DNA from: an uncultured Muribaculaceae bacterium | GTDB taxonomy: Bacteria; Bacteroidota; Bacteroidia; Bacteroidales; Muribaculaceae | Direction of reading: 5' to 3' | DNA: 64,000 nucleotides | Assembly: GCA_947626355.1 (NCBI GenBank) | Contig: CANQRV010000002.1 | Span: 1 to 64,000, forward strand | Shown: positions 49,798-59,365 of the stretch, piece after piece | Position numbering within the stretch: position 1 is the first letter of the stretch | Layout of the letters: each line of letters starts with the position of its first letter | Made by a program: the position numbers and the translations under genes | Notes under the pieces: model-generated | The model's input: only the letters and a program-made list of their open reading frames with translations | Told to the model about the DNA's origin: nothing | The model's database searches: none

Positions 49798-51171
49798 ATG
49801 TTTTCCAGAGAAACCTACATGCAGCGCCGCGCCGAGCTCAAGCGTCGGGTCGGCAGCGGGCTGATACTCCTCCTCGGCAACGACGAGGTGGGCATGAACT
49901 ATGCCGACAATACCTATCATTTCCGTCAGGATTCCTCTTTCCTGTATTATTTCGGTCTTTCCTACGCCGGGCTCAATGCGGTGATCGACGTCGATAATGA
50001 CGAGGACATTATTTTCGGCGACGAGCTGTCCATCGACTCCATCGTGTGGATGGGCAATCAGCCTACGCTCCGCGAGAAGGCCCAGGCTGTCGGTGTCACC
50101 AAGACCCTTCCCGCCGACACCCTCCGCGGGTATCTAGACAAGGCACGCGCCTCGAAGCGCGTTGTCCACTATCTGCCTCCCTATCGTGGCGACCACAGCG
50201 TGGCGCTCTGGCGCCTCCTTGATGTGGCGCCGGGTACGGCCGCTCCCTCCATCCCCCTCATCAAGGGAATCGTGGCCATGCGCAACGTCAAGACTCCGGA
50301 GGAGATCGCGGAGATCGAGAAGGCATGCGACGTGACGGCCGACATGCATATCGCCGCCATAAAGGCTCTTCGCCCGGGAATGCACGAGTATGAGATGCGC
50401 TCCATCATCGAGGCCACGGCGAAGAGCGCCGGGTGCGAGCTCTCCTTCCCGATCATCGCCACCACCCACGGCCAGACGCTCCACAACCATACCTACACGC
50501 ATCTGGTGAATCCCGGCGATATGCTCCTCATCGACGCCGGGGCCGAGACGCCGATGGGATATGCGGGCGACATGTCGTCGACCATCTGCGCCTCGAAGAC
50601 GTTCACGCCCCGCCAGAAGTCGGTCTACGATATCCAGGTGGCCTCGCATCTCGCTGCTGTCGACGCGCTGCGTCCCGGCGTGCCGTTCAAGGATGTCTAC
50701 GAGCTTTCGGCCCGCGTCATCTGCGAGGGCCTTAAGGACCTCGGAGTGATGAAGGGTAATCCCGCCGATGCTGTGGAGGCCGGAGCCCATGCTATGTTCT
50801 TCCCCTGTGGCCTCGGACACATGATGGGTCTCGACGTACACGACATGGAGAACCTCGGCGAGGTGTGGGTAGGCTACGACGGGCAGCCGAAGAGCACTCA
50901 GTTCGGCCGCAAGTCGCTCCGTCTGGCGCGTCCGCTGGAGCCGGGGTTCGTGCTCACCATCGAGCCGGGCATCTATTTCATTCCGGAGCTCATCGACTAC
51001 TGGGGAGCCGACCGCAGGTTTGCCGACTTCATCAACTACGACGAGTTGGAGAAGTGGCGCGACTTCACTGGCATCCGCAATGAGGAGGACTATCTCATCA
51101 CCCCCGACGGCGCCCGCCGTCTCGGCAAGAAGATTCCCCTCACTACCGAAGAGGTGGAAGCCCTCCGCTGA
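49798..51171 (+). CDS. pepP: Xaa-Pro aminopeptidase
   Basis: MFSRETYMQRRAELKRRVGSGLILLLGNDE; DAGAETPMGYAGDMSST; GLGHMMGLDVHDME; start at 49798. Confidence 0.94.
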   Translation: MFSRETYMQRRAELKRRVGSGLILLLGNDEVGMNYADNTYHFRQDSSFLYYFGLSYAGLNAVIDVDNDEDIIFGDELSIDSIVWMGNQPTLREKAQAVGVTKTLPADTLRGYLDKARASKRVVHYLPPYRGDHSVALWRLLDVAPGTAAPSIPLIKGIVAMRNVKTPEEIAEIEKACDVTADMHIAAIKALRPGMHEYEMRSIIEATAKSAGCELSFPIIATTHGQTLHNHTYTHLVNPGDMLLIDAGAETPMGYAGDMSSTICASKTFTPRQKSVYDIQVASHLAAVDALRPGVPFKDVYELSARVICEGLKDLGVMKGNPADAVEAGAHAMFFPCGLGHMMGLDVHDMENLGEVWVGYDGQPKSTQFGRKSLRLARPLEPGFVLTIEPGIYFIPELIDYWGADRRFADFINYDELEKWRDFTGIRNEEDYLITPDGARRLGKKIPLTTEEVEALR

Positions 51172-51175
51172 TTCC

Positions 51176-51236
51176 CATAAATCCAACATACAGAAGGGTG
51201 CGGCCTCACCGCGCCCTTCTGTATGTTGGATTTATG
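51176..51236. terminator. Very long bidirectional terminator hairpin
   Basis: 23-bp perfect arms CATAAATCCAACATACAGAAGGG / CCCTTCTGTATGTTGGATTTATG plus inner stem. Confidence 0.85.
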
Positions 51237-51244
51237 ATGATATC

Positions 51245-51272
51245 GGCTTGTAGGGACATGCCTCCGGCATGT
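51245..51272. repeat. TGTAGGGACATGCC hairpin element, copy C
   Basis: ggcttgtagggacatgcctccggcatgt. Confidence 0.65.
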
Positions 51273-51327
51273 TTATGTTGCAGTCTTTGTATGATATACA
51301 GATTGATGCTGTCAGGAACCTCGCCGT

Positions 51328-53073
51328 TTAGATGCTGATTTTTTCCGTCTTGCCGGAAGCCGTCATGATGATGTATATCCCGGAAGGCAGAGCCCTCCTC
51401 AACTCTCCGTAAGCTATTGCGTCAGCAGCAATCGTTCCCTGCACGGTATATACAATGCATCGCTCATCCGAGGCTATCTGTCCATCGTCGGGCATCTCGT
51501 CAACCCCATCCTCGGTAAGGTCCTCCACAATGGGACCGACCTTCGCCCACAGGCTGTTCCGGTAGGCTTCTCCGCAACCCCGCATCACATGCACCGTAAT
51601 CTGCCCGAGCCTGTCAGGACAATAGTCTGATTCGCCAAGGCCGAGCGGATAGTTGTCATCGAGTTCCGGCGGCCTCTTGCGCAGCATGTACATGTCGCTA
51701 AGCGACGAGCATCCCCTGAATGCCTGGTAGATGACCCATGTGTCCTTCTTGACGGTGACACTCCGGAGATTGTCGCAACCGCGGAACACGTTATCGTCGA
51801 GCATCGTGATGCCGAGCGGAAGCGTTACCTCAAGCAGACTGTCGCAGTCCTCGAATGCGTTGGGTTCTATGGTCTTTACTCCATCTGGAATATCGATATA
51901 CCTCATCTCCGCGTTTGAAAAGGCATCCTCGCAGATTCTCGTTATATGCGGCTGGATATGGAACGTCTCGGCCCGGGCGCCATAAAACCATTTCTTCCCG
52001 ATTTTGGTTATATGCTCCGGCAATATCACATCCATGAGCCCGGTGGATTCCGCGAAATATCCCTCTCCGGTATCTTGCATTGATTTCGGAATCACGATAG
52101 GAGTGAAGCAAGTCAGTCCATAAAATACGTAACCTGTGAGGTATGTATCATCTGGAAGCACTATTTCATCCAGATGCAATCCGTTAAAGGCACATCCCCC
52201 AATGGATTGTAGCGATGAAGGAAAGTTTATATGGGTCAGTGAAGAGTACCTGAAGGCACCATCACGTATACCAAGCACACCTTCGGGAACATCGAAATGG
52301 GATCCGGACTTGTTCTGCGGATATAGTACCAACCAATCCAAACAGTCATTTTCGATATTATGAAAATATAGTACATCGTCGACTGCTCCATAAGTTATGT
52401 TTTCCGGATGCACCGTTATTGAGGTGAGCTCTGGAAGGTAGGAGCTGGTTAAATGTCCCAGACTATATATTGTTGATGGGATGTAAAGCGTTGTGATGGG
52501 CGCTCCGTCAAAATCATCGGAACTGGTTACACGTCTCACTCCCTCCGGAATAACGAAATTCGTTTCCTGTTTATTCTTGGGATAGAGCTGCAGGCAATAG
52601 AGTGCGCCGTCATCATCAAGTGTATAGAGGACGCCGTCGACCGACCGGAACTTTCTGTTTTCAGGATCCACTGTTATTGATTTGAGCCGGGGCATCCATG
52701 AACTGACCAGCTCACCCAGTTTTTCTATTGTAGCAGGAATGGACAGTGAGGCGATTGGCTCGTCTTCCAGCGAGTAGAGTAGCTGGCGGCACCCTCCAGA
52801 ATAAAATGCCAGATCCTTGATCTCTGTAACCTCATAAATCTCCCCCTCATATTCCACTGACGGAGGTATCACCAAGTCATAGTCCTCCGGGTAATGGGTC
52901 CCATCCAGATAGAATCTGGATATGAAATGCGCCTCATTATCCGATGTCAGCTCATACCAGCTGTCGCCGATCTCGACTAAGATGTCTTCTTCCGCGCATG
53001 TCGTTTGAGGGGATATTATGGCAGCTATGACGATTGTCAGCCATCCTGTCTGTCTCAACATATTGACTTTCAT
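51328..53073 (-). CDS. BspA-like leucine-rich-repeat surface protein with T9SS-like C-terminus
   Basis: signal peptide; ITKIGKKWFYGA, ICEDAFSNAEMRYIDIPDGVKTIEPNAFEDCDSLLEVTLP repeats; tail LPSGIYIIMTASGKTEKISI. Confidence 0.82.
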   Translation of the reverse strand: MKVNMLRQTGWLTIVIAAIISPQTTCAEEDILVEIGDSWYELTSDNEAHFISRFYLDGTHYPEDYDLVIPPSVEYEGEIYEVTEIKDLAFYSGGCRQLLYSLEDEPIASLSIPATIEKLGELVSSWMPRLKSITVDPENRKFRSVDGVLYTLDDDGALYCLQLYPKNKQETNFVIPEGVRRVTSSDDFDGAPITTLYIPSTIYSLGHLTSSYLPELTSITVHPENITYGAVDDVLYFHNIENDCLDWLVLYPQNKSGSHFDVPEGVLGIRDGAFRYSSLTHINFPSSLQSIGGCAFNGLHLDEIVLPDDTYLTGYVFYGLTCFTPIVIPKSMQDTGEGYFAESTGLMDVILPEHITKIGKKWFYGARAETFHIQPHITRICEDAFSNAEMRYIDIPDGVKTIEPNAFEDCDSLLEVTLPLGITMLDDNVFRGCDNLRSVTVKKDTWVIYQAFRGCSSLSDMYMLRKRPPELDDNYPLGLGESDYCPDRLGQITVHVMRGCGEAYRNSLWAKVGPIVEDLTEDGVDEMPDDGQIASDERCIVYTVQGTIAADAIAYGELRRALPSGIYIIMTASGKTEKISI

Positions 53074-54458
53074 GATACCTCTCCTATAAATTCATAAATC
53101 AGATAGCCGCCCGGAATGAGCTGCCTCTGGATTGTCTGAGTATTGATCTGTTTCTCCTTACAATGCTCGCCGTGGGAATTGGTCGGCGTAAGCTCGTAGA
53201 TGACTAAATCCGGCTTAAATGTGATTTTCAAGAACTGATAGCTCTCTATTTTGTGGCTGACGATGATCATGTAGTTGTGCCCGTTTGTTCGGAGCTGCGT
53301 CACTAATGCCCTGCCACCTACACCCATAATGCTTTGAATTGCCCCTATGCCATTTTTCCCGAGAACGGGTCCCCCGTAATTCTGCCCGACCTGTGCCCAC
53401 TTTATCAGTTTGGAATTGACGAACACCTTGCTGTATTGTTTAATCTCATAGTTGACCTCTCTGGCGAAATACCATGCAGGCATCCTGGTTCCGTATTTGT
53501 CTACGAGAGCAGAGGTATTGACCTCTGATGTTTCGTTATGCTGCTGCATATAGTTCCAGTAGGCTATACCCTGTGCTCCGAATGCAAGTGCGGAGAACGC
53601 CTCGAACCGGATATATGGCTCCAGGGCGGCGGGATAAAGCGTGTCGCCGCTGATGAACTCCATACTTTGCACGTAAGCCCAGAATACTCCGTGGGTGGCC
53701 GTTGCGCGCTCTTGAAATATGTTTAGGTCTTCGTAGAATGTCTGATATAAGACAGAGAGCTTGCAGTTGTCATCTACATTGCACTTATTGTTGATGAGGC
53801 ATGACTTCTGGGTCACCGGATAGAGGTCGTAAGACCATAGGTTGGGCTTGAAGTTGTTCTGGAATAAATCCAGATAATCCTGATAGGGATTATATTCTGT
53901 TTTCTCACCCTTGGTTCCCACGAGGTTAACTTGGATAGGCCTTTTCTGCCCGTCGGTCTTTAAGAGATTATATAGGTTGACGAGGCAGAAGGATGAGCTG
54001 TCACTTGGTTTTTCGAGTTGGGAATACGTTGGCTCATCCTTCAGATACCATCCCTTTATGGCATTTGAGTTGTTCTTTTTAATTATGCCATCTTTATTTA
54101 CATAGGTTTTGGGAATACTGAAGAATTCAAAGAAGTCTTTCGCGTCCTTCATTCCGGTTTGGTCATTGCCCGAAGGAAGGTCAAAATAATAACAGCCGAC
54201 AATGATACTTATATTACTATTGGCTGCATAGCCGAGAGAAGTGGCTGTCGCATCTTTCTGCTCAATTGAAGTATGGCCTCCATATAGGTGTGCCGCGTTG
54301 AAGTTGCATTCCTTAAGTTGCACGAAAGTCTGTTTGGGAACGGTTACACTTGGATGAAGTCCATTCACGATGCCTAACGCAACAATGGTAATCTCATCCG
54401 GGGTCGGCGATTTATAAGGATTGGCGGCTGTCGGTGAATTGAGCGGTTTTGTTTCCAT
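53070..54458 (-). CDS. Putative glycosidase-like TIM-barrel protein, no signal peptide (paralogue P2)
   Basis: GWYLKDEPTYSQLE, LWSYDLYPV, RFEAFSALAFGAQGIAYWNY; ATGA overlap with the LRR gene. Confidence 0.6.
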   Translation of the reverse strand: METKPLNSPTAANPYKSPTPDEITIVALGIVNGLHPSVTVPKQTFVQLKECNFNAAHLYGGHTSIEQKDATATSLGYAANSNISIIVGCYYFDLPSGNDQTGMKDAKDFFEFFSIPKTYVNKDGIIKKNNSNAIKGWYLKDEPTYSQLEKPSDSSSFCLVNLYNLLKTDGQKRPIQVNLVGTKGEKTEYNPYQDYLDLFQNNFKPNLWSYDLYPVTQKSCLINNKCNVDDNCKLSVLYQTFYEDLNIFQERATATHGVFWAYVQSMEFISGDTLYPAALEPYIRFEAFSALAFGAQGIAYWNYMQQHNETSEVNTSALVDKYGTRMPAWYFAREVNYEIKQYSKVFVNSKLIKWAQVGQNYGGPVLGKNGIGAIQSIMGVGGRALVTQLRTNGHNYMIIVSHKIESYQFLKITFKPDLVIYELTPTNSHGEHCKEKQINTQTIQRQLIPGGYLIYEFIGEVS

Positions 54459-54476
54459 ATATCTTTGTTTTTATTC

Positions 54477-55739
54477 TTAGTCCCATCTGTATATGATATA
54501 GCCTCCTGCCGGAAGCGTGACGTTTAGCGTGAGGGGAGTCTCCGTGGGTATGGCCGGTGATGGATACGGTGTCTCCGTCAGGTCCTTTAGCTGGTAGATG
54601 CACCAGTACCGGCTGAAGTTTAGCGTCATGGCTTGTGATGCCGTAACGCTATGGTTCACTATCACGAGATAGTTCTTTCCATCATTGTTGATATGTGATA
54701 TGAGCACACCTGGGTCTTCTGACTGGATGTTCATTAGGGGGCCGAAGGACTCTGATCCGGAAATCCAGCATGTCATCGGCAACTTGTTCTTGCCGGTGTG
54801 TCTGCATGCGACGAGGCGACATCCCGCGAAGATGAAATTATATGACGCGATTTCGCGGTTGACCGTCTGCGCGTAGTTCCACAAACCGGTTTTCGCGCCT
54901 TCCGCTGTCACAAGGCCCTCAGTCTTGTCGGAGTCAGGCCGGTAACGCCAGTAGACGATTCCTTGAGCACCGTAGGCCAACGCGGAAAAAGCCTCGAACC
55001 GTATCATGGCTTCGGTTATGCGGGAGTCGACGGTTGCGAGTCCCGACGGACTGACCGACCTGATGTATGACCACAAAGGCACGTTGGTGTACCGCGACAT
55101 GAAAGAGAACGTCTCGAGACCTCTATAGAAGTTGGCATACCTTGTGGAAGGTGATTGCGCGGCATCAACGAATGAAAAATATCTATACGGCCAGAACGAC
55201 GGATTCAGACTGTTCTGAAAGTCCTTGATATATTGGCTGTAATCATCATTCTCTGGTATGCCGATAAATTCCTGGAGCGGTGTAAGACCTGTAAATACGG
55301 GATGGACTGCCTTAATGATTTCATTATTCTTAGGTGTGTCGGTATCGCGTATTATGGTGACGAGATCATGGAATGTGCTTCCGGCCTTAACCTCGGGCCA
55401 GCTTACAGTATCTTTGAGTAGCCATCCGCCGAGTCCGTCAAGACCTTTGTTATCTCCGACGAACTCTTCACATTGAGCCGATTGTGTTAGACGGGGATTG
55501 CCGACAAAGGGATGTATGCCTTTGCTGTTGCAGTTGGTAAGCAGCGTGGCGAGTGAATTTCCTTCGGTATTTATCAACGCAGAGTTGAATCCGCAGTCGT
55601 GCAGTTCCGTCAGCACCTGTAGAGAGGGTGCTGTCGTGCCTTGATTCGGATACATAGCCGCAATGGTGATTCTCCCCGGAGTAGGCGAGTTGTAGAGGGG
55701 ATTGGCCGGTGTGGGAACGTTATGAGTGTCTGTCGCCAT
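54477..55739 (-). CDS. Putative glycosidase-like TIM-barrel protein, apparently catalytically degenerate (paralogue P3)
   Basis: RFEAFSALAYGAQGIVYWRY retained; GWLLKDTVSWPE and FWPYRYFSF replace the acid motifs. Confidence 0.58.
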   Translation of the reverse strand: MATDTHNVPTPANPLYNSPTPGRITIAAMYPNQGTTAPSLQVLTELHDCGFNSALINTEGNSLATLLTNCNSKGIHPFVGNPRLTQSAQCEEFVGDNKGLDGLGGWLLKDTVSWPEVKAGSTFHDLVTIIRDTDTPKNNEIIKAVHPVFTGLTPLQEFIGIPENDDYSQYIKDFQNSLNPSFWPYRYFSFVDAAQSPSTRYANFYRGLETFSFMSRYTNVPLWSYIRSVSPSGLATVDSRITEAMIRFEAFSALAYGAQGIVYWRYRPDSDKTEGLVTAEGAKTGLWNYAQTVNREIASYNFIFAGCRLVACRHTGKNKLPMTCWISGSESFGPLMNIQSEDPGVLISHINNDGKNYLVIVNHSVTASQAMTLNFSRYWCIYQLKDLTETPYPSPAIPTETPLTLNVTLPAGGYIIYRWD

Positions 55740-55915
55740 AATTTTTCTATTAAATCATACAATTATCAATTCGTTGTCAAATATAATGCGATTGAATGAA
55801 ATATGCAATATATTTAATACTATTTAACCAATATACTGATATGCTTGATGATATTTGTAATCATTAACATTTATTCATATTCGGACACATCGCTATTATT
55901 TGGCATTAGACGGCT

Positions 55916-58900
55916 TTACTGTGGATCGGGATAGGTGAGGGTCGAGGCGCCGTTGTAGCCCGTTTTCTTCACGATCAGCTGCACCGGGATGTCTTCACGT
56001 AGCTGCTGGATGTGGCTGATGATTCCCACACGCCGTCCTGACTGACGGTGCAGGCTCCGCAACGTGTCCACGGCCTGCGATAACGCCCGGCCACTCAGAC
56101 TGCCGAACCCCTCGTCGATAAACAGTGTGTCGCACCGGCACAGCCCCGCGATGTCGCTGAGCGCCAACGCCAATGCCAGCGACACAAGGAAGGTCTCTCC
56201 GCCCGAGATGGTGTTGGCCGTACGCTCCAGACCTCCCATGTCGTTGTCGATCACCGATATCACGAACGTTCCCGGCTTCACCTTCAGCGTGTAGCGCCCG
56301 ATCAGGGAGTCCATGTAGCGGTTGGCATGACGGATGAGGTCCTGCAGAATCCGACTCAACGCTATGTTGCTGAACCGTTTGCCTGTCGCGTCGCCGAGCA
56401 GCGCGCAGAGCGGTTCCCATCTGTCGGCCTCCGCTTTCGCCTTATCCCATGCTGTTTTCTTTTCCGTCACGGCAGTATCGTTTTTCTTCTGCGTCTCCAA
56501 CCTCTCCTTGATCGCGCCGGCCTCACACAGCAGCTCCTCCTTCTTCCTGCCGAGCGCGGCGAGCCTCTCGTTGAGGGCTTCAAGGGCAGGTGGATTGTCG
56601 GCATCGACTTCCTCCGGCTTCGCCTTGATGACGTCTTCGAGACGCCGTCGGGCGTTGTCGAGATTGGCTTTTCTTCCGGCAAGCTCTTTCTTTATGTCGT
56701 CGACAATCTTTTGAAGCTTTATTACTTCACCGTCGGGCAGCTTTGCCATATCCGCGATATGGTCGAGTGTATATTCCGGATTCTTCGACAGATAATCTGC
56801 AAGCCACTTGCCGAGCTCGCGGCTCTCCGCCTCGCTTCTGTCAAGCATCTGGAGATTACCCATCAATTCGCCGGTGAGATTAGTAAGATTCCTGACGCTA
56901 CCCGTTGTAGGTCTGGCAGCAGGTGTCAGCGCCATCCATTGCGGCATCAGCGAAAGCAATCCTTTCAGTTCCTCGCGCCTCTTCTCCTTTTCCTGCCGCA
57001 TCTCATCGAGACCTCGTCTGTGGCTGTCGAGTGATTCCTTCAGCTTGCGATAATCCTCGATTCTCTCCCGGAGCTCGTCGATAAATCCTGCGGTCCGGCT
57101 TCGAGGGTCGTTCTGCCAGATGGCAGTATCGCCAAGCGTGTTCTCTACCTCGGTGAGGGCATTCTCGATATTGGCGGCATCGACACCTTTCCCGGCGGCG
57201 AGCGATTCAACCTCCGCCGATGCCTTTTCGAGCATCGACTTCGCGTTCACTTCCTCTGCCTTGAGTTTTTCAAGAGCTTTTGTCTCTTTCCGGAGCTTCC
57301 TGCGCTCATCATCTAGGTCTTTGGCTGTTTTCTCTCCGGCGGCTATGCCGCTTTCAGTCTTGCCGAGTTCTTCCTTTATGCCTGCAAGGAGTCGGGCGAT
57401 CTCAGGAAGCAACCCGCTGTAATCCTGATCGGCCGGCAGCTGTGAGATAAATGCTCCCAGCTCTTTTCCCGCTTTCTCTTTCGCTTCGTCTGTTTCACGC
57501 GCGGCCTTGTCAAGACGTTTCGCGGATTCCTGCTTCTGCTTTTCGAGAGCCTCTCTTTCACTTTTTAGCTTGGCCAGCGAGGCTACCGCCTCGTCTTTCT
57601 CCTTCTGCGCCGCGGCAAGTTGCTCTTTGTCATGCCGGAGCCTTTCGTTGAGACGCTGCTCCAGCGGATCGACATCGGTCACTATATGGCCGCACACCGG
57701 GCAGGTGTCTCCCTCATGCAGCGATGCACGTAGTATCTTCACGTCCGTGCTCGTGGCCCGCAGTGAATAGTCGTAATGCTCCTGTGCCATTTCGAGTCGC
57801 CCTGTCTTCTCTTTCATCAGAAGTTCGGCTCCCATTATCAAGGTCTCCGACTCGGTCAGCTTAATGTCGAGTCCGATTATCGTCTCCCGTAGCTCGGCGG
57901 CGCTTTTCTCTCCCTTGATGACGTTGTCGGCAAGCACCTTGACCCTCTCAAGAGAGGCTATGGCTCCCAGCTGACGGTCTTTCTTCTTGCGGAGCGTTTC
58001 GAGCCCCGACCCCTTCAGTTTCTCTTCCAGACCTGCAACGCTCTCCTCCAGCGCCGCAACCCCTTTCTGCTTCACGTCTACGCTCTCTATGGATCTCTGA
58101 TGCTGCGGCCGGAGTGTCTCCTCTATAATTTTATTGGTGGCGGCGATTCGCTTCTCCTTGTCGTCAATCGCTTTCCGCCATTGTTCCACGTTGCGCAGCG
58201 AGGTGATCATGGCGTCACCTCTGTCGTAGATCTCAATCCTTTCCTTATGAGTGTCGCTTTGCCGTTGCAGTTCTGCCACCGTTCCCGTTTCCTTCTCTAT
58301 CCTGTCTAAGAGACCGGCATATAGGGCGAGGTTTTTCCGCATGTCATCTTCCAGACCCGCGATGGCATGACGTGCTTTCCCGGCTTCTTCTTCAGCGGCT
58401 TCTTTCCGGCGCCAGGCTCTCTGCGCCTCACCGGTACGGTTGCGGTCGTCGAGTATCTTCATGGCGTCGGCGAAGTCATCCGACCGGCTCCTTTCAAGAG
58501 TGGCGGCATATTCGGCCTGCGCTTTCCTAAGGCTCTCCTCGCTGTCAGCTTTGGCTTTCATCCAATCGGTGGCGTGGTTGACCGAAGCAGTCTCTTTGTC
58601 GATTGCTTTGGCTTTTCTTCCGATCTCCTCACCATGAGAGATGAGCGCCGCCGTCTCCTCGGGCGAGAGGGTATTGGTGGAGGCCTCCTCGTATTCCCGG
58701 TGCCGTCTCTCCGCTTCGTTCCTCAGGGCAGCGGTACGCTCGTAGATGCGGCGCCCTATTGTCGCGAATTTCTCGACGCCGGTGATTTTCTTCAGCAGGT
58801 CGGCCTTCTCGTCGCCCCTGCTCTGGAGGAAGGCGGCGAATTTCCCCTGCGAGAGCATGGTGGTGCGGGTGAACTGTGCGAAATCCAGTCCCACGAGCTG

Positions 58901-59350
58901 CTGCACTTTCTCCATGATCTCCTTGTCGGAGGTCAGGGTGATGCCGCTCTCCTCGTCGCGCAGATGCCACACCTTTTTCTGAAACTTCCCGTTGGGGCGC
59001 CTGTATGCCCTCTGCACGCTCCAGCTGGCGGTGTAGCGCCGCGCTCCGGCCTCGAATTCAAGCGCTGCATGGCAGAATCCGGTGCCGCGACGCATCAGGC
59101 GGCAAGGGTCGCTGAGCGCTATGGAGTCTGGCATATCGTCACGCGCCTGGGTGCGGTCGGCCGACGCCTCGATGCGCGGGGTGGTGCCGTAGAGGGCGAG
59201 GCAGATGGCGTCGAGGATGGTCGACTTGCCGGAGCCCGTCTCGCCGCTGATCAGGAAGATGTCGGTGTCGCCGAGCATCGGGTCGGTGAAGTCGACGGTG
59301 ACGTTCTCGAATGAGGCGATGTTTTCTATCTCGAGTCTTAGCAGTCGCAT
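55916..59350 (-). CDS. sbcC: DNA repair exonuclease subunit SbcC
   Basis: LISGETGSGKSTILDAICLALYG; zinc hook CPVCGHIVTD; ISGGETFLVSLALALALSD. Confidence 0.95.
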   Translation of the reverse strand: MRLLRLEIENIASFENVTVDFTDPMLGDTDIFLISGETGSGKSTILDAICLALYGTTPRIEASADRTQARDDMPDSIALSDPCRLMRRGTGFCHAALEFEAGARRYTASWSVQRAYRRPNGKFQKKVWHLRDEESGITLTSDKEIMEKVQQLVGLDFAQFTRTTMLSQGKFAAFLQSRGDEKADLLKKITGVEKFATIGRRIYERTAALRNEAERRHREYEEASTNTLSPEETAALISHGEEIGRKAKAIDKETASVNHATDWMKAKADSEESLRKAQAEYAATLERSRSDDFADAMKILDDRNRTGEAQRAWRRKEAAEEEAGKARHAIAGLEDDMRKNLALYAGLLDRIEKETGTVAELQRQSDTHKERIEIYDRGDAMITSLRNVEQWRKAIDDKEKRIAATNKIIEETLRPQHQRSIESVDVKQKGVAALEESVAGLEEKLKGSGLETLRKKKDRQLGAIASLERVKVLADNVIKGEKSAAELRETIIGLDIKLTESETLIMGAELLMKEKTGRLEMAQEHYDYSLRATSTDVKILRASLHEGDTCPVCGHIVTDVDPLEQRLNERLRHDKEQLAAAQKEKDEAVASLAKLKSEREALEKQKQESAKRLDKAARETDEAKEKAGKELGAFISQLPADQDYSGLLPEIARLLAGIKEELGKTESGIAAGEKTAKDLDDERRKLRKETKALEKLKAEEVNAKSMLEKASAEVESLAAGKGVDAANIENALTEVENTLGDTAIWQNDPRSRTAGFIDELRERIEDYRKLKESLDSHRRGLDEMRQEKEKRREELKGLLSLMPQWMALTPAARPTTGSVRNLTNLTGELMGNLQMLDRSEAESRELGKWLADYLSKNPEYTLDHIADMAKLPDGEVIKLQKIVDDIKKELAGRKANLDNARRRLEDVIKAKPEEVDADNPPALEALNERLAALGRKKEELLCEAGAIKERLETQKKNDTAVTEKKTAWDKAKAEADRWEPLCALLGDATGKRFSNIALSRILQDLIRHANRYMDSLIGRYTLKVKPGTFVISVIDNDMGGLERTANTISGGETFLVSLALALALSDIAGLCRCDTLFIDEGFGSLSGRALSQAVDTLRSLHRQSGRRVGIISHIQQLREDIPVQLIVKKTGYNGASTLTYPDPQ

Positions 59351-59365
59351 GTCTTTATTAAGGGT

